Source: Bacillota bacterium
GTDB taxonomy: Bacteria; Bacillota; Clostridia; Peptostreptococcales; Anaerovoracaceae
Length of the DNA stretch: 12,786 bases
Assembly (NCBI GenBank): GCA_017936025.1
Contig: JAGBGL010000173.1
Coordinates: 1 to 12,786 of the forward strand
Direction of reading: 5' to 3'
Under the pieces are notes generated by a model that was not told the DNA's origin, ran no database searches, and saw only the letters and a program-made list of their open reading frames with translations. Below are positions 6,468 through 12,786 of the stretch, in pieces (the first letter of the stretch is position 1; every line of letters begins with the position of its first letter). The translations under genes were made by a program, and so were the position numbers.

Positions 6468-7349
6468 ATGTCATTACAGAAATATATTGATAAGGCGGAA
6501 GTCCTCATTGAGGCTCTGCCATACATAACAAAATTCAATGGAAAAATCATCGTTATCAAGTACGGCGGAAGCGCTATGCTGGATGAAGAACTGAAGAGAA
6601 AAGTCATCGAAGATATCGTTCTGCTGAAGATGGTAGGATTCAAGCCTATCATTGTTCACGGCGGCGGTAAGGAAATCAGCAAATGGGTGAAGAAATCCGG
6701 TATGGAACCTAATTTCATCGAGGGGCTGCGTGTTACAGACGAAGCTACTATCGAACTGGTTGAGATGGTCCTGGGTAAAGTAAACAACGAACTTGTAAGA
6801 CTGGTACACAGCCTGGGCGTAAAAGCGCTGGGTGTCAGCGGAATGGACGGCGATCTGCTGCAGGTGGACAAGAAAATCATAGAAGCAGGCGACATCGGAT
6901 TCGTGGGAGATGTGAAGCAGGTAAATCCTCAGGTCATCTACGATCTGCTGGATGACGATTATCTGCCTATCGTTTATCCTGTGGGAATCGGTGATGACGG
7001 AAAACCTTATAATATCAATGCTGACGAAGCTGCAGGCGCTATCGCGAAGGCTATCGGTGCTGAAAAACTGGCGTTCCTGACAGACACAGAAGGCGTTTAT
7101 ATGGACATAAATGATCCTGATTCAAGGATCTCACAGCTGGGAGTTGAAGAGGCTCAGAAGCTTATTGAAGAAGGCGTCATCGCAGGAGGTATGATCCCTA
7201 AGATCATGAACTGCGTGGAAGCGGTCGAAGGCGGTGTTAACCGTGTCCACATCCTGGACGGAAGACTTCCGCACTGCGTCCTGCTGGAAATCTTCACTAA
7301 CAAAGGTATCGGTACTATGATCCTTAAAGACAGCGAGGTGGAAAAATAA
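6468..7349 (+). CDS. argB: Acetylglutamate kinase
   Basis: ArgB phosphorylates N-acetylglutamate with ATP, the second step of ornithine synthesis. The 293-residue product belongs to the amino-acid kinase fold: VIKYGGSAM binds phosphate near the N-terminus, VHGGGKEI contacts substrate, and NINADEAAGAIA with FLTDTEGV forms the ATP side. The N-terminal helix (about residues 1-24, ending EALPYITKF) resembles the mobile helix of arginine-inhibited, hexameric kinases such as that of Thermotoga maritima. Feedback inhibition by arginine is therefore likely, by inference. ATG 6468 is chosen because AAGGAG (6455-6460) lies seven bases upstream; an earlier in-frame start at 6435 would overlap argJ and has no such site. 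The stop TAA shares one base with the argD start. Confidence 0.96.
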   Translation: MSLQKYIDKAEVLIEALPYITKFNGKIIVIKYGGSAMLDEELKRKVIEDIVLLKMVGFKPIIVHGGGKEISKWVKKSGMEPNFIEGLRVTDEATIELVEMVLGKVNNELVRLVHSLGVKALGVSGMDGDLLQVDKKIIEAGDIGFVGDVKQVNPQVIYDLLDDDYLPIVYPVGIGDDGKPYNINADEAAGAIAKAIGAEKLAFLTDTEGVYMDINDPDSRISQLGVEEAQKLIEEGVIAGGMIPKIMNCVEAVEGGVNRVHILDGRLPHCVLLEIFTNKGIGTMILKDSEVEK

Positions 7350-8509
7350 TGGCAGACATTAAAGCTTTAGATAAAGAATATATCGTCGGTACATACGGCC
7401 GTTTTGATCTGGTGGCAGAAAGCGGTTCCGGTGCTGTATGCATAGATGCTGACGGAAAAGAATATATCGATTTTACTTCCGGTATCGGAGTGAACTCTCT
7501 TGGTTTCTGTGATCCGGGCTGGGTAAAGGCTGTTACTGAGCAGCTTTCAAAAATCCAGCATATTTCAAACCTGTTTTATACAGAGCCGTGTGTGAAAGTC
7601 GCAGAGCTTCTGGTAAAGCGTACGGGCATGAGCAAAGTGTTCTTTGCGAACTCCGGTGCGGAAGCCAATGAAGTTGCGATCAAGGCTGCAAGAAAATACA
7701 GCAATAATAAATACGGCGATGATACTAACCATATAGTGACACTGGAAAATTCTTTCCATGGCAGAACGATGGCTACGATCACGGCTACAGGACAGGACGG
7801 ATATCATAAAGATTTTTATCCGTTTGTGCAGGGCTTCTCTTATGCGAAAGCGAACGACATCGAGGATCTCTACGCCAAAGTCACTGAAGAGACATGCGCG
7901 GTTATGATCGAGCTGGTCCAGGGCGAAGGCGGCGTGATGAATCTGGACAAGGAATATGTGAAAGCGGTCGAGGCTTACTGCCGTCAGGAAGATATGATGT
8001 TCATTATCGATGAAGTACAGACCGGAGTTGGCAGAACAGGCCACCTCTTCGCGTTCCAGGCGTTCGATGTGAAACCTGATATCGTTACTTTTGCAAAAGG
8101 CATCGGAGGAGGGCTCCCGATCGGCGGAGCACTGTTTTCTGAAACTGCGGCGGAGATCCTGAAACCGGGGGATCACGGAACTACTTACGGAGGAAATCCT
8201 GTTGCGTGTGCGGGAGCATATGAAGTGCTGTCCCGTATCGATGACGAGTTCCTTGCAGAAGTACGTGCAAAAGGTGACTATTTCAGAGAAAAACTCTCGG
8301 CCGTGGATGAGGTCGAATCCATCAGCGGAATGGGACTTATGATCGGTATCAAGCTGAAGGAAAAAGCTGCAAAGGATGTAGTGGGTGCGGCACTGGCAGA
8401 AGGCCTGCTGCTGCTGACGGCGAAAGATAAGGTGAGATTGCTTCCACCTCTGAACATTACTTATGATGAGATCGATAAAGGTCTGGCAATTCTTGAAAAG
8501 CTGTTATAA
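7349..8509 (+). CDS. argD: Acetylornithine aminotransferase
   Basis: ArgD is a class III PLP-dependent aminotransferase that converts N-acetylglutamate semialdehyde to N-acetylornithine using glutamate. The 386-residue protein has the expected FFANSGAEANEVAIKAARK, SFHGRTMAT, the PLP-binding IIDEVQTGVGRTG, the Schiff-base Lys at about residue 250 in TFAKGIGGGLPIGG, and HGTTYGGNPVACA. The ATG overlaps the argB stop by one base (TAATG), a sign of coupled translation. Some ArgD proteins also act in lysine synthesis as succinyl-diaminopimelate aminotransferases, which cannot be judged here. Confidence 0.96.
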   Translation: MADIKALDKEYIVGTYGRFDLVAESGSGAVCIDADGKEYIDFTSGIGVNSLGFCDPGWVKAVTEQLSKIQHISNLFYTEPCVKVAELLVKRTGMSKVFFANSGAEANEVAIKAARKYSNNKYGDDTNHIVTLENSFHGRTMATITATGQDGYHKDFYPFVQGFSYAKANDIEDLYAKVTEETCAVMIELVQGEGGVMNLDKEYVKAVEAYCRQEDMMFIIDEVQTGVGRTGHLFAFQAFDVKPDIVTFAKGIGGGLPIGGALFSETAAEILKPGDHGTTYGGNPVACAGAYEVLSRIDDEFLAEVRAKGDYFREKLSAVDEVESISGMGLMIGIKLKEKAAKDVVGAALAEGLLLLTAKDKVRLLPPLNITYDEIDKGLAILEKLL

Positions 8510-8521
8510 AATGTTTAGTGA

Positions 8522-8542
8522 GCGCCTGCCCAGTGCAGGCGC
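8522..8542 (+). promoter_or_regulatory. Perfect GC-rich stem-loop before the DAHP synthase gene
   Basis: GCGCCTGC (8522-8529) and GCAGGCGC (8535-8542) form a perfect 8-bp stem with a five-base loop, 12 bases after the argD stop. No T-run follows, so it is not a standard terminator. It may pause RNA polymerase, protect mRNA ends, or hide the weak AGG before the mini-ORF at 8549. Function is unknown. Confidence 0.55.
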
Positions 8543-8568
8543 ATTGACATGGAAAAGAGGGAAGAGAT

Positions 8569-9597
8569 TTGAATTGCGAATTCAAGAGAAAACTGCCTAT
8601 ACCTATGGATATAAAAGAGCTGCATCCGATGACTTTTGAGATGCAGCAGACATGGGAAAAGCGAGATAAAGAGATTAAAAAAGTGTTTACCGGTGAGAGC
8701 GACAAGTTCCTGCTGATAATCGGTCCGTGCTCAGCGGATTATGAAGATTCTGTTATAGATTATGTCAGCAGGCTGCGCAAGGTGCAGGATAAAGTGGAGG
8801 ATAAGATCATTATTATTCCGCGTGTCTACACTAACAAGCCAAGAACTACAGGTGACGGATATAAGGGGATGCTGCATCAGCCTAATCCGCTGGAAGATGC
8901 GGATCTTCTGGAGGGGCTGATCAAGATCAGAAAAGTACACATGCGTGCGCTGAAGGAATATGGATTCTCCTGCGCAGATGAGATGCTCTATCCTGAAAAT
9001 TACAGGTACCTGTCAGATATCCTGGGATATGTTGCGATTGGTGCACGTTCGACAGAGAATCAGCAGCACCGTCTGGTTGCCAGCGCGATCGATGTTCCTG
9101 TAGGATTGAAAAATCCGACGAGCGGAGATCTTTCTATCATGATGAATTCCATAACTGCGGCACAGCATCCGCATACGTTCATTTACCGCGGATGGGATGT
9201 CAGCAGTTTCGGAAACAAATATGCGCATGCGATCCTGCGCGGCGGAATGAATATCCGGGGCGAAAATATTTCCAACTATCATTATGAAGATCTGATGAAG
9301 GTGTATGAGGAATATCAGAAAAGAGATCTGGCAAATATGGGTGTGATCATAGACTGCAACCATGCCAATTCCAATAAAAAATATCTGGAGCAGATACGCA
9401 TCAGCAAAGATGTCCTGCACAGCTGCAGACTCAGTAAAGACATCAGAGGACTGGTAAAAGGCCTGATGATCGAAAGCTATATAGAAGACGGCAGACAGGA
9501 TGCCTCCTGCGGTGTTTACGGACAGTCCATCACAGACCCATGTCTTGGATGGGAGAAAACAGAAAAGTTAATATACGATATCGCAGATGAACTGTAG
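8569..9597 (+). CDS. 3-deoxy-7-phosphoheptulonate synthase, class I alpha (AroF/G/H type)
   Basis: DAHP synthase joins phosphoenolpyruvate and erythrose 4-phosphate in the first step of the shikimate pathway. The 342-residue product keeps the metal and substrate residues known from E. coli AroG: Cys in IGPCSAD (about residue 54), RVYTNKPRTTGDGYKG, GARSTENQQHR, His in CNHANSNKK, Glu in MIESYIEDG and Asp in SITDPCLGWE. The start is TTG 8569: AGAGGG (8556-8561) is seven bases upstream and the N-terminus KRKLPIPM fits the family. The next in-frame ATG, 8605, lacks a ribosome binding site. An out-of-frame mini-ORF (ATG 8549, stop TGA 8570-8572) overlaps the start as TTGA. No promoter is visible in the 59-base gap after argD, so it probably belongs to the arg transcript. 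I cannot choose between the symbols aroF, aroG and aroH. Confidence 0.93.
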   Translation: MNCEFKRKLPIPMDIKELHPMTFEMQQTWEKRDKEIKKVFTGESDKFLLIIGPCSADYEDSVIDYVSRLRKVQDKVEDKIIIIPRVYTNKPRTTGDGYKGMLHQPNPLEDADLLEGLIKIRKVHMRALKEYGFSCADEMLYPENYRYLSDILGYVAIGARSTENQQHRLVASAIDVPVGLKNPTSGDLSIMMNSITAAQHPHTFIYRGWDVSSFGNKYAHAILRGGMNIRGENISNYHYEDLMKVYEEYQKRDLANMGVIIDCNHANSNKKYLEQIRISKDVLHSCRLSKDIRGLVKGLMIESYIEDGRQDASCGVYGQSITDPCLGWEKTEKLIYDIADEL

Positions 9598-9618
9598 AAT
9601 GAATGCGTGTGAATTGAT

Positions 9619-9644
9619 GACCGGCTTTTTGCCGGTCTTTTTTT
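9619..9644 (+). terminator. Intrinsic terminator after the DAHP synthase gene
   Basis: GACCGGC (9619-9625) and GCCGGTC (9631-9637) form a perfect 7-bp stem with a TTTTT loop, followed by seven T residues (9638-9644). It closes the argC-to-DAHP-synthase operon and insulates sigG. Confidence 0.92.
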
Positions 9645-9663
9645 ATAAAAACTGCCTTCCGGC

Positions 9664-9694
9664 GCATGAAAACAGCTGCGGCTGAGCATAAATA
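9664..9694 (+). promoter_or_regulatory. Possible forespore (sigma-F/sigma-G) promoter of sigG
   Basis: GCATG (9664-9668) fits the -35 GYATR of sigma-F/G promoters, and CATAAATA (9687-9694) partly fits the -10 CATnnTA, with 18 bases between. In B. subtilis sigG is transcribed by sigma-F and then sigma-G. The -10 match is imperfect, so this is only a candidate. A terminator upstream means that sigG needs some promoter in this gap. Confidence 0.3.
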
Positions 9695-9703
9695 ATATAT
9701 ACA

Positions 9704-9754
9704 TTTTGCTAATGGGGAGCAAAAGGGATGCGAGGTCCGGAATTTGGCGAGTAA
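9704..9754 (+). promoter_or_regulatory. sigG leader: hairpin plus overlapping upstream mini-ORF
   Basis: TTTTGCT (9704-9710) and AGCAAAA (9718-9724) form a 7-bp stem whose loop and 3' arm contain GGGGAG. That GGGGAG (9714-9719) is placed eight bases before ATG 9728, which opens an eight-codon reading frame (MRGPEFGE, stop TAA 9752-9754). The mini-ORF is out of frame with sigG and overlaps its TTG start at 9744. The arrangement could lower sigG translation or couple it by reinitiation. Role is inferred; the sequence elements are seen directly. Confidence 0.4.
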
Positions 9755-10514
9755 AGTAGTTATCTGCGGAGTTAATACATCTAAACTGCCGCGTTATAAA
9801 GACCATGAAATGGCTGCGATGATGCAGCAGATAAAGGCTGGTGACGCGCAGGTGCGTGATGAATTTATCCGGGGTAATCTGAGGCTTGTTCTCAGTGTGA
9901 TACAGAAATTCAATAACAGGGGAGAGAATCCTGATGATCTTTTTCAGGTGGGATGTATAGGGCTCATAAAGGCGCTGGATAATTTCGATACGTCACATGG
10001 GGTGAAGTTCAGTACGTATGCGGTGCCGATGATCATAGGCGAAGTAAAACGCTATCTGAGGGATAACAACAGTATCAGGGTATCAAGATCACTTAGAGAT
10101 ATTGCGTATAAGGCGTTCATGGCAAAGGAAAAACTGTCTAATCAGCTTCAGAGAGAACCTACGATTTCAGAAATTGCACGGGAAATCGAGGTAAAGAGGG
10201 AGGATGTTGTCATGGCGCTCGACTCGGTCCAGGAACCGGTGTCTCTGTTTGAGCCGGTATTTCATGACAACGGCGATGCCGTGTACGTGATGGATCAGGT
10301 TAAAGATATGAAAAATACGGATGCAAAGTGGATCGAGAATATATCGCTTTCGGAAGCAATGAAAAAACTGACGCCGAGGGAGCAGAAGATTCTGACCATG
10401 CGTTTTTTTGAGGGTAAAACGCAGATGGAAGTGGCAAAAGAAATATCGATCAGTCAGGCTCAGGTGTCCAGACTGGAAAAAAATGCGCTGAATTATATGC
10501 GTAAAATACTGTAA
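9744..10514 (+). CDS. sigG: RNA polymerase sporulation sigma factor SigG
   Basis: Sigma-G drives late forespore genes. The 256-residue protein opens with MASKVVICGVNTSKLP, closely matching the start of B. subtilis SigG, then has region 2 (GNLRLVLSVIQKFNNRGENPDDLFQVGCIG, KFSTYAVPMIIGEVKRYLRDN), region 3 (RVSRSLRDIAYKAF), the SigG-like PVSLFEPVFHDNGDAVYVMDQ, and region 4 with KTQMEVAKEISISQAQVSRLEK. The start is TTG 9744, supported by GAGG at 9732-9735 and by N-terminal alignment; the ATG at 9728 is out of frame. The gene stands alone between a terminator and the promoter of the next gene. It is separated from spoIIGA-sigE, next to which it commonly lies. Confidence 0.96.
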   Translation: MASKVVICGVNTSKLPRYKDHEMAAMMQQIKAGDAQVRDEFIRGNLRLVLSVIQKFNNRGENPDDLFQVGCIGLIKALDNFDTSHGVKFSTYAVPMIIGEVKRYLRDNNSIRVSRSLRDIAYKAFMAKEKLSNQLQREPTISEIAREIEVKREDVVMALDSVQEPVSLFEPVFHDNGDAVYVMDQVKDMKNTDAKWIENISLSEAMKKLTPREQKILTMRFFEGKTQMEVAKEISISQAQVSRLEKNALNYMRKIL

Positions 10515-10584
10515 AAAAAATAGCGGGAAGGAGCGCCGGATTTGCTGCTGAGAAGGCACTCTGACCGCAATATATTGGAAATGC

Positions 10585-10613
10585 TTGCTTTTTGGGTTGT
10601 AATGACATATAAT
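10585..10613 (+). promoter_or_regulatory. Sigma-A promoter of the CHAP/CWB2 protein gene
   Basis: TTGCTT (10585-10590) and a perfect TATAAT (10608-10613) are 17 bases apart, giving a leader of roughly 60 AT-rich bases before ATG 10678. This points to vegetative expression rather than control by the adjacent sigma-G. Confidence 0.65.
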
Positions 10614-10677
10614 GGGAAAGATTGATTTGAAAAAAATGTAAATTTTGATAAGAAAATTAACCTAAAAGGAGACTTTT

Positions 10678-12189
10678 ATGAGAAAGAAGATAATTTCATA
10701 CTTGTTAGTCTTTTGCATGGTTGCGGCAATCTTTCCGGCATTTACGGCAAGTGCTTCTGCGACATCATCTCAGCAGGATCTGCTGGTCGCACATGCAAGG
10801 ACTCATGTAGGAAATCAATACAATACGTTATATGACAGAGGGCCTTTTAAAAACAGAAACGCATGGTGTGCGGAATTCGTCCAGCATTGTTCGGAGGTCA
10901 CAGGCCTGGGAGACATTATCCCGACAGCAGGCTGTGAACTGGCTACGAACATGGCACCAAATGTTGTAAATAATAAGGGCGGGAAAATCACATTTGTTAA
11001 TAAAAGTGCTTATAACTCGCAGAAAGGCAGATTCACAAGTTCGAGAGTAACATATAATGCGTCTTATCAGCCAAGGAAAGGCGATCTTATTTTCTTTTAC
11101 GGCGGAAGCTCAGGAAGAATGTCACATGTGGGGATCGTTGCTGAAAACTGCTCCAATCCTACTAAAAATGTCAGAACTATAGAAGGAAATGTAACAGGAG
11201 GAATATCCAGCCGCCGTATTGTATATGAATATACAAACCGTAAGGGCTATACAGGCGAAACAATAGCGGCATATGTAACGCCTAATTATCAGGCGCTGAA
11301 AGGAACACGTTTTGCAGGTGCAGACAGATATGCCACGTCACTTGCAATAGCTGATGCCCTGAAATCCACAAAAGGCATCTCCCGATTTGATAATATCGTT
11401 GTTGCATATGGCATGAATTATCAGGATGCACTGACAGGAGGATATCTGGCGAAAGTTAAAAATGCGCCGATCCTGCTGGTAGACAAACATAAAGAAGCCG
11501 AAATAGGCAATTATATTTCCAATAATCTGGCAAGCGGCGGAACGGTATATCTGCTGGGCGGTACCGGAGCTGTTTCTGAAAACTTTGAAAACAGAATCAG
11601 TGGAATCGCAGGGACAAATGTTGTGCGCCTCGGCGGCATCGACAGATATGATACAAACCTGAAGATACTTGCGGAAGCAGGTGCAGATACGGGCAAACTG
11701 CTGATCTGTACAGGGAAAGGATATGCGGACAGTTTATCTGCTTCGGCTGCAGGTATCCCGGTAATGCTTGTAGGTGATGCAATCACAGAAGAGCAGGCAG
11801 CATACATAGAATCACTGGGAGAAATCAGCATATATGTTATCGGAGGAACGGGTGCAGTAAGCGATGCAGTTTTTATACAGCTGGCATCTTACGGAATGCC
11901 GCTTGAACGTATCGGAGGAACGGACAGATATAATACTTCCCGACTGGTTGCCGAAAGATTCTGCAGTGCAGGTTCCGGTAAAGCAGTTCTTGCTTCAGGC
12001 GGGAACTTCCCTGACGGGTTGTCCGGAGGTCCTCTGGCGATGGCAATGGAAGCACCTCTTCTGCTGGCAAGCACTTATGATGCTTCTCAGGCAGGAACTG
12101 TAGTGAGCAGACTCGGAGCTAATAATATTTACGTGCTGGGTGGACATTCTCTGATTTCCAACGGAGCAGTGAACAGGATAGTTAAATAA
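10678..12189 (+). CDS. Secreted CHAP-domain peptidoglycan hydrolase with three CWB2 cell-wall-binding repeats
   Basis: The 503-residue protein begins with a Sec signal peptide (MRKK, hydrophobic core, cleavage probably after ASASA near residue 28). A CHAP domain spans about residues 35-200. Its candidate catalytic residues are Cys64 in NAWCAEFV, His150 in MSHVGIV and the EGN at 169-171. CHAP enzymes are usually amidases or endopeptidases that cut peptidoglycan. From about residue 205 there are three repeats of roughly 95-105 residues, each opening with a G-(A/I/T)-DRY motif (RFAGADRYATS, RLGGIDRYDTN, RIGGTDRYNTS) and ending with a YLLGG/YVIGG/YVLGG element. This is the putative cell-wall-binding repeat 2 family that anchors Clostridioides difficile S-layer proteins to a wall polymer in triplets. 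AAGGAG at 10666-10671 supports the start. The gene is monocistronic by its promoter and terminator. Likely roles are wall remodelling or cell separation; a link to sporulation is not shown. Confidence 0.9.
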   Translation: MRKKIISYLLVFCMVAAIFPAFTASASATSSQQDLLVAHARTHVGNQYNTLYDRGPFKNRNAWCAEFVQHCSEVTGLGDIIPTAGCELATNMAPNVVNNKGGKITFVNKSAYNSQKGRFTSSRVTYNASYQPRKGDLIFFYGGSSGRMSHVGIVAENCSNPTKNVRTIEGNVTGGISSRRIVYEYTNRKGYTGETIAAYVTPNYQALKGTRFAGADRYATSLAIADALKSTKGISRFDNIVVAYGMNYQDALTGGYLAKVKNAPILLVDKHKEAEIGNYISNNLASGGTVYLLGGTGAVSENFENRISGIAGTNVVRLGGIDRYDTNLKILAEAGADTGKLLICTGKGYADSLSASAAGIPVMLVGDAITEEQAAYIESLGEISIYVIGGTGAVSDAVFIQLASYGMPLERIGGTDRYNTSRLVAERFCSAGSGKAVLASGGNFPDGLSGGPLAMAMEAPLLLASTYDASQAGTVVSRLGANNIYVLGGHSLISNGAVNRIVK

Positions 12190-12200
12190 ACTTATAAATG

Positions 12201-12230
12201 AACAGCGCGGGCGTTTTGCCGGCGCTGTTT
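12201..12230 (+). terminator. Probable intrinsic terminator after the CHAP/CWB2 gene
   Basis: AACAGCGC pairs with GCGCTGTT over 8 bp. After a single G/G mismatch, GGC pairs with GCC around a GTTTT loop. The trailing T-run is short (TTT, then CAG), so efficiency may be moderate. It lies 12 bases after the stop codon. Confidence 0.65.
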
Positions 12231-12300
12231 CAGTAAAAAGAGGACTATATGTGCGGTAAGCGGAAAGTATAAAATAATCACAAATGTCCAGCAAAAACAC

Positions 12301-12329
12301 TTGACACTAAATGGGCTGTATCGTATAAT
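12301..12329 (+). promoter_or_regulatory. Consensus sigma-A promoter of ylxM-ffh
   Basis: TTGACA (12301-12306) and TATAAT (12324-12329) are both perfect and 17 bases apart, so a strong housekeeping promoter is expected. Transcription would start near 12336. Confidence 0.88.
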
Positions 12330-12347
12330 AATTAAGGTTGTAAAACT

Positions 12348-12370
12348 GTCAAGCTTTATAGCTTGTCAAG
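12348..12370 (+). repeat. Small stem-loop and direct repeat in the ylxM leader
   Basis: CAAGCT (12350-12355) and AGCTTG (12360-12365) form a 6-bp stem with a TTAT loop. TGTCAAG also occurs twice in direct orientation, at 12348-12354 and 12364-12370. Both lie between the likely transcription start and the ribosome binding site. No function is assigned. Confidence 0.4.
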
Positions 12371-12386
12371 ATAAGGGGTAGAATAC

Positions 12387-12746
12387 ATGAATTTTGATAA
12401 TATAGCGCATGTAAATCTGCTGTTCGATTTTTACGGAAAACTGCTGACGAAACGTCAGAAAGAGGCCATGGAACTTTATTACGAAGAGAACCTTTCACTT
12501 TCTGAAATCGCAGACGAATTCCAGATCAGCAGACAGGGCGTGCACGATGCTTTGAAAAATGCTGAAAAAGCATTAAAAGGATATGAAGAAAAGCTGGGGC
12601 TTGTTGAAAAGATGCAGCAGAGCCGTCAGGCGATGGAAGAGATAGATGCTTCCATAGATGAGCTGACAGCGCACTGCAGCGACAGTGCAATGGCTGAAAA
12701 GCTCCAGAAAATCAAGACTATTATAGATAGACAGTTAGATCAGTAG
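12387..12746 (+). CDS. ylxM: YlxM family DNA-binding protein
   Basis: This is a 119-residue protein of the YlxM/p13 family, encoded just before ffh in many Firmicutes and thought to influence signal recognition particle function. The N-terminal part (about residues 10-60) resembles sigma-factor region 4, with TKRQKEAMELYYEENLSLSEIA and the helix-turn-helix EIADEFQISRQGVHDAL. The C-terminal part is a charged, probably coiled-coil helix. AAGGGG at 12373-12378 precedes the ATG by eight bases. The stop TAG merges with the AGGAGG of ffh. The frequent upstream partner ftsY is not here. Confidence 0.93.
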   Translation: MNFDNIAHVNLLFDFYGKLLTKRQKEAMELYYEENLSLSEIADEFQISRQGVHDALKNAEKALKGYEEKLGLVEKMQQSRQAMEEIDASIDELTAHCSDSAMAEKLQKIKTIIDRQLDQ

Positions 12747-12757
12747 GAGGTTACCGG

Positions 12758-12786
12758 ATGGCATTTGAAGGTTTATCAGAAAAACT
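12758..12786 (+). CDS. ffh: Signal recognition particle protein Ffh, first codons only
   Basis: Only nine full codons lie in the window. They read MAFEGLSEK, the usual Ffh N-terminus, and follow AGGAGG (12745-12750) at a seven-base gap directly after ylxM. Ffh is the GTPase of the signal recognition particle that targets membrane proteins. The call rests on this short match and on the conserved ylxM-ffh order. Confidence 0.88.

Noticed and set aside
8544..8549. TTGACA hexamer before the DAHP synthase gene as a promoter -35
   Set aside because: A -10 would fall at about 8567-8572, inside the start region, and no TATAAT-like sequence is present there.
1..12786. Mobile element, phage, defence, CRISPR, tRNA or rRNA content
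   Set aside because: No transposase, integrase, terminal inverted repeats, regularly spaced repeats or tRNA-like folds were seen. All genes fit ordinary chromosomal functions.

Overview
The window is a chromosomal stretch of a spore-forming, low-to-mid GC Gram-positive bacterium, most likely an anaerobic member of the class Clostridia. This rests on SpoIIGA, sigma-E and sigma-G, on AGGAG-type ribosome binding sites, on a CWB2-repeat cell-wall protein, and on the ylxM-ffh pair. The exact family cannot be settled by eye. All genes are on the + strand. I see no mobile element, CRISPR array, tRNA or rRNA, and no gene-free stretch longer than about 200 bases.

Layout. (1) 1-2381: a polar amino-acid ABC transporter (lipoprotein, permease, ATPase) with its own promoter. 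An ARG-box-like site overlaps the -35, and a terminator-like hairpin lies between the binding protein and the permease. (2) 2431-4082: the spoIIG operon (spoIIGA-sigE) behind a promoter with an unusually long 21-base spacer and Spo0A-box-like sequences. (3) 4111-9644: an arginine/ornithine operon argC-argJ-argB-argD, followed without a visible new promoter by a class I DAHP synthase and a strong terminator. It starts behind two tandem ARG boxes and a sigma-A promoter. argJ is broken by an apparent one-base loss in an A run. (4) 9664-10514: sigG, with a TTG start, a leader hairpin and an overlapping upstream mini-ORF. (5) 10585-12230: a secreted CHAP-domain hydrolase with three CWB2 cell-wall-binding repeats, with its own promoter and terminator. 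(6) 12301-12786: ylxM and the first bases of ffh (signal recognition particle) behind a perfect sigma-A promoter.

How the genes fit together. argCJBD would carry N-acetylglutamate to ornithine with acetyl recycling by ArgJ; argF, argG and argH are not here. The ARG-box-like sites at both the argC and transporter promoters suggest common control by ArgR/AhrC, which would make the transporter a candidate arginine or ornithine importer. SpoIIGA activates pro-sigma-E in the mother cell and sigma-G acts late in the forespore. In many Bacilli and Clostridia spoIIGA, sigE and sigG lie side by side; here about 5.7 kb of arginine and aromatic biosynthesis separates them.

No clearly novel multi-gene system is visible. 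The points most worth checking are the argJ frameshift, the shared ArgR-type promoter architecture, the leaders of the two TTG-start genes, and the split sporulation cluster.
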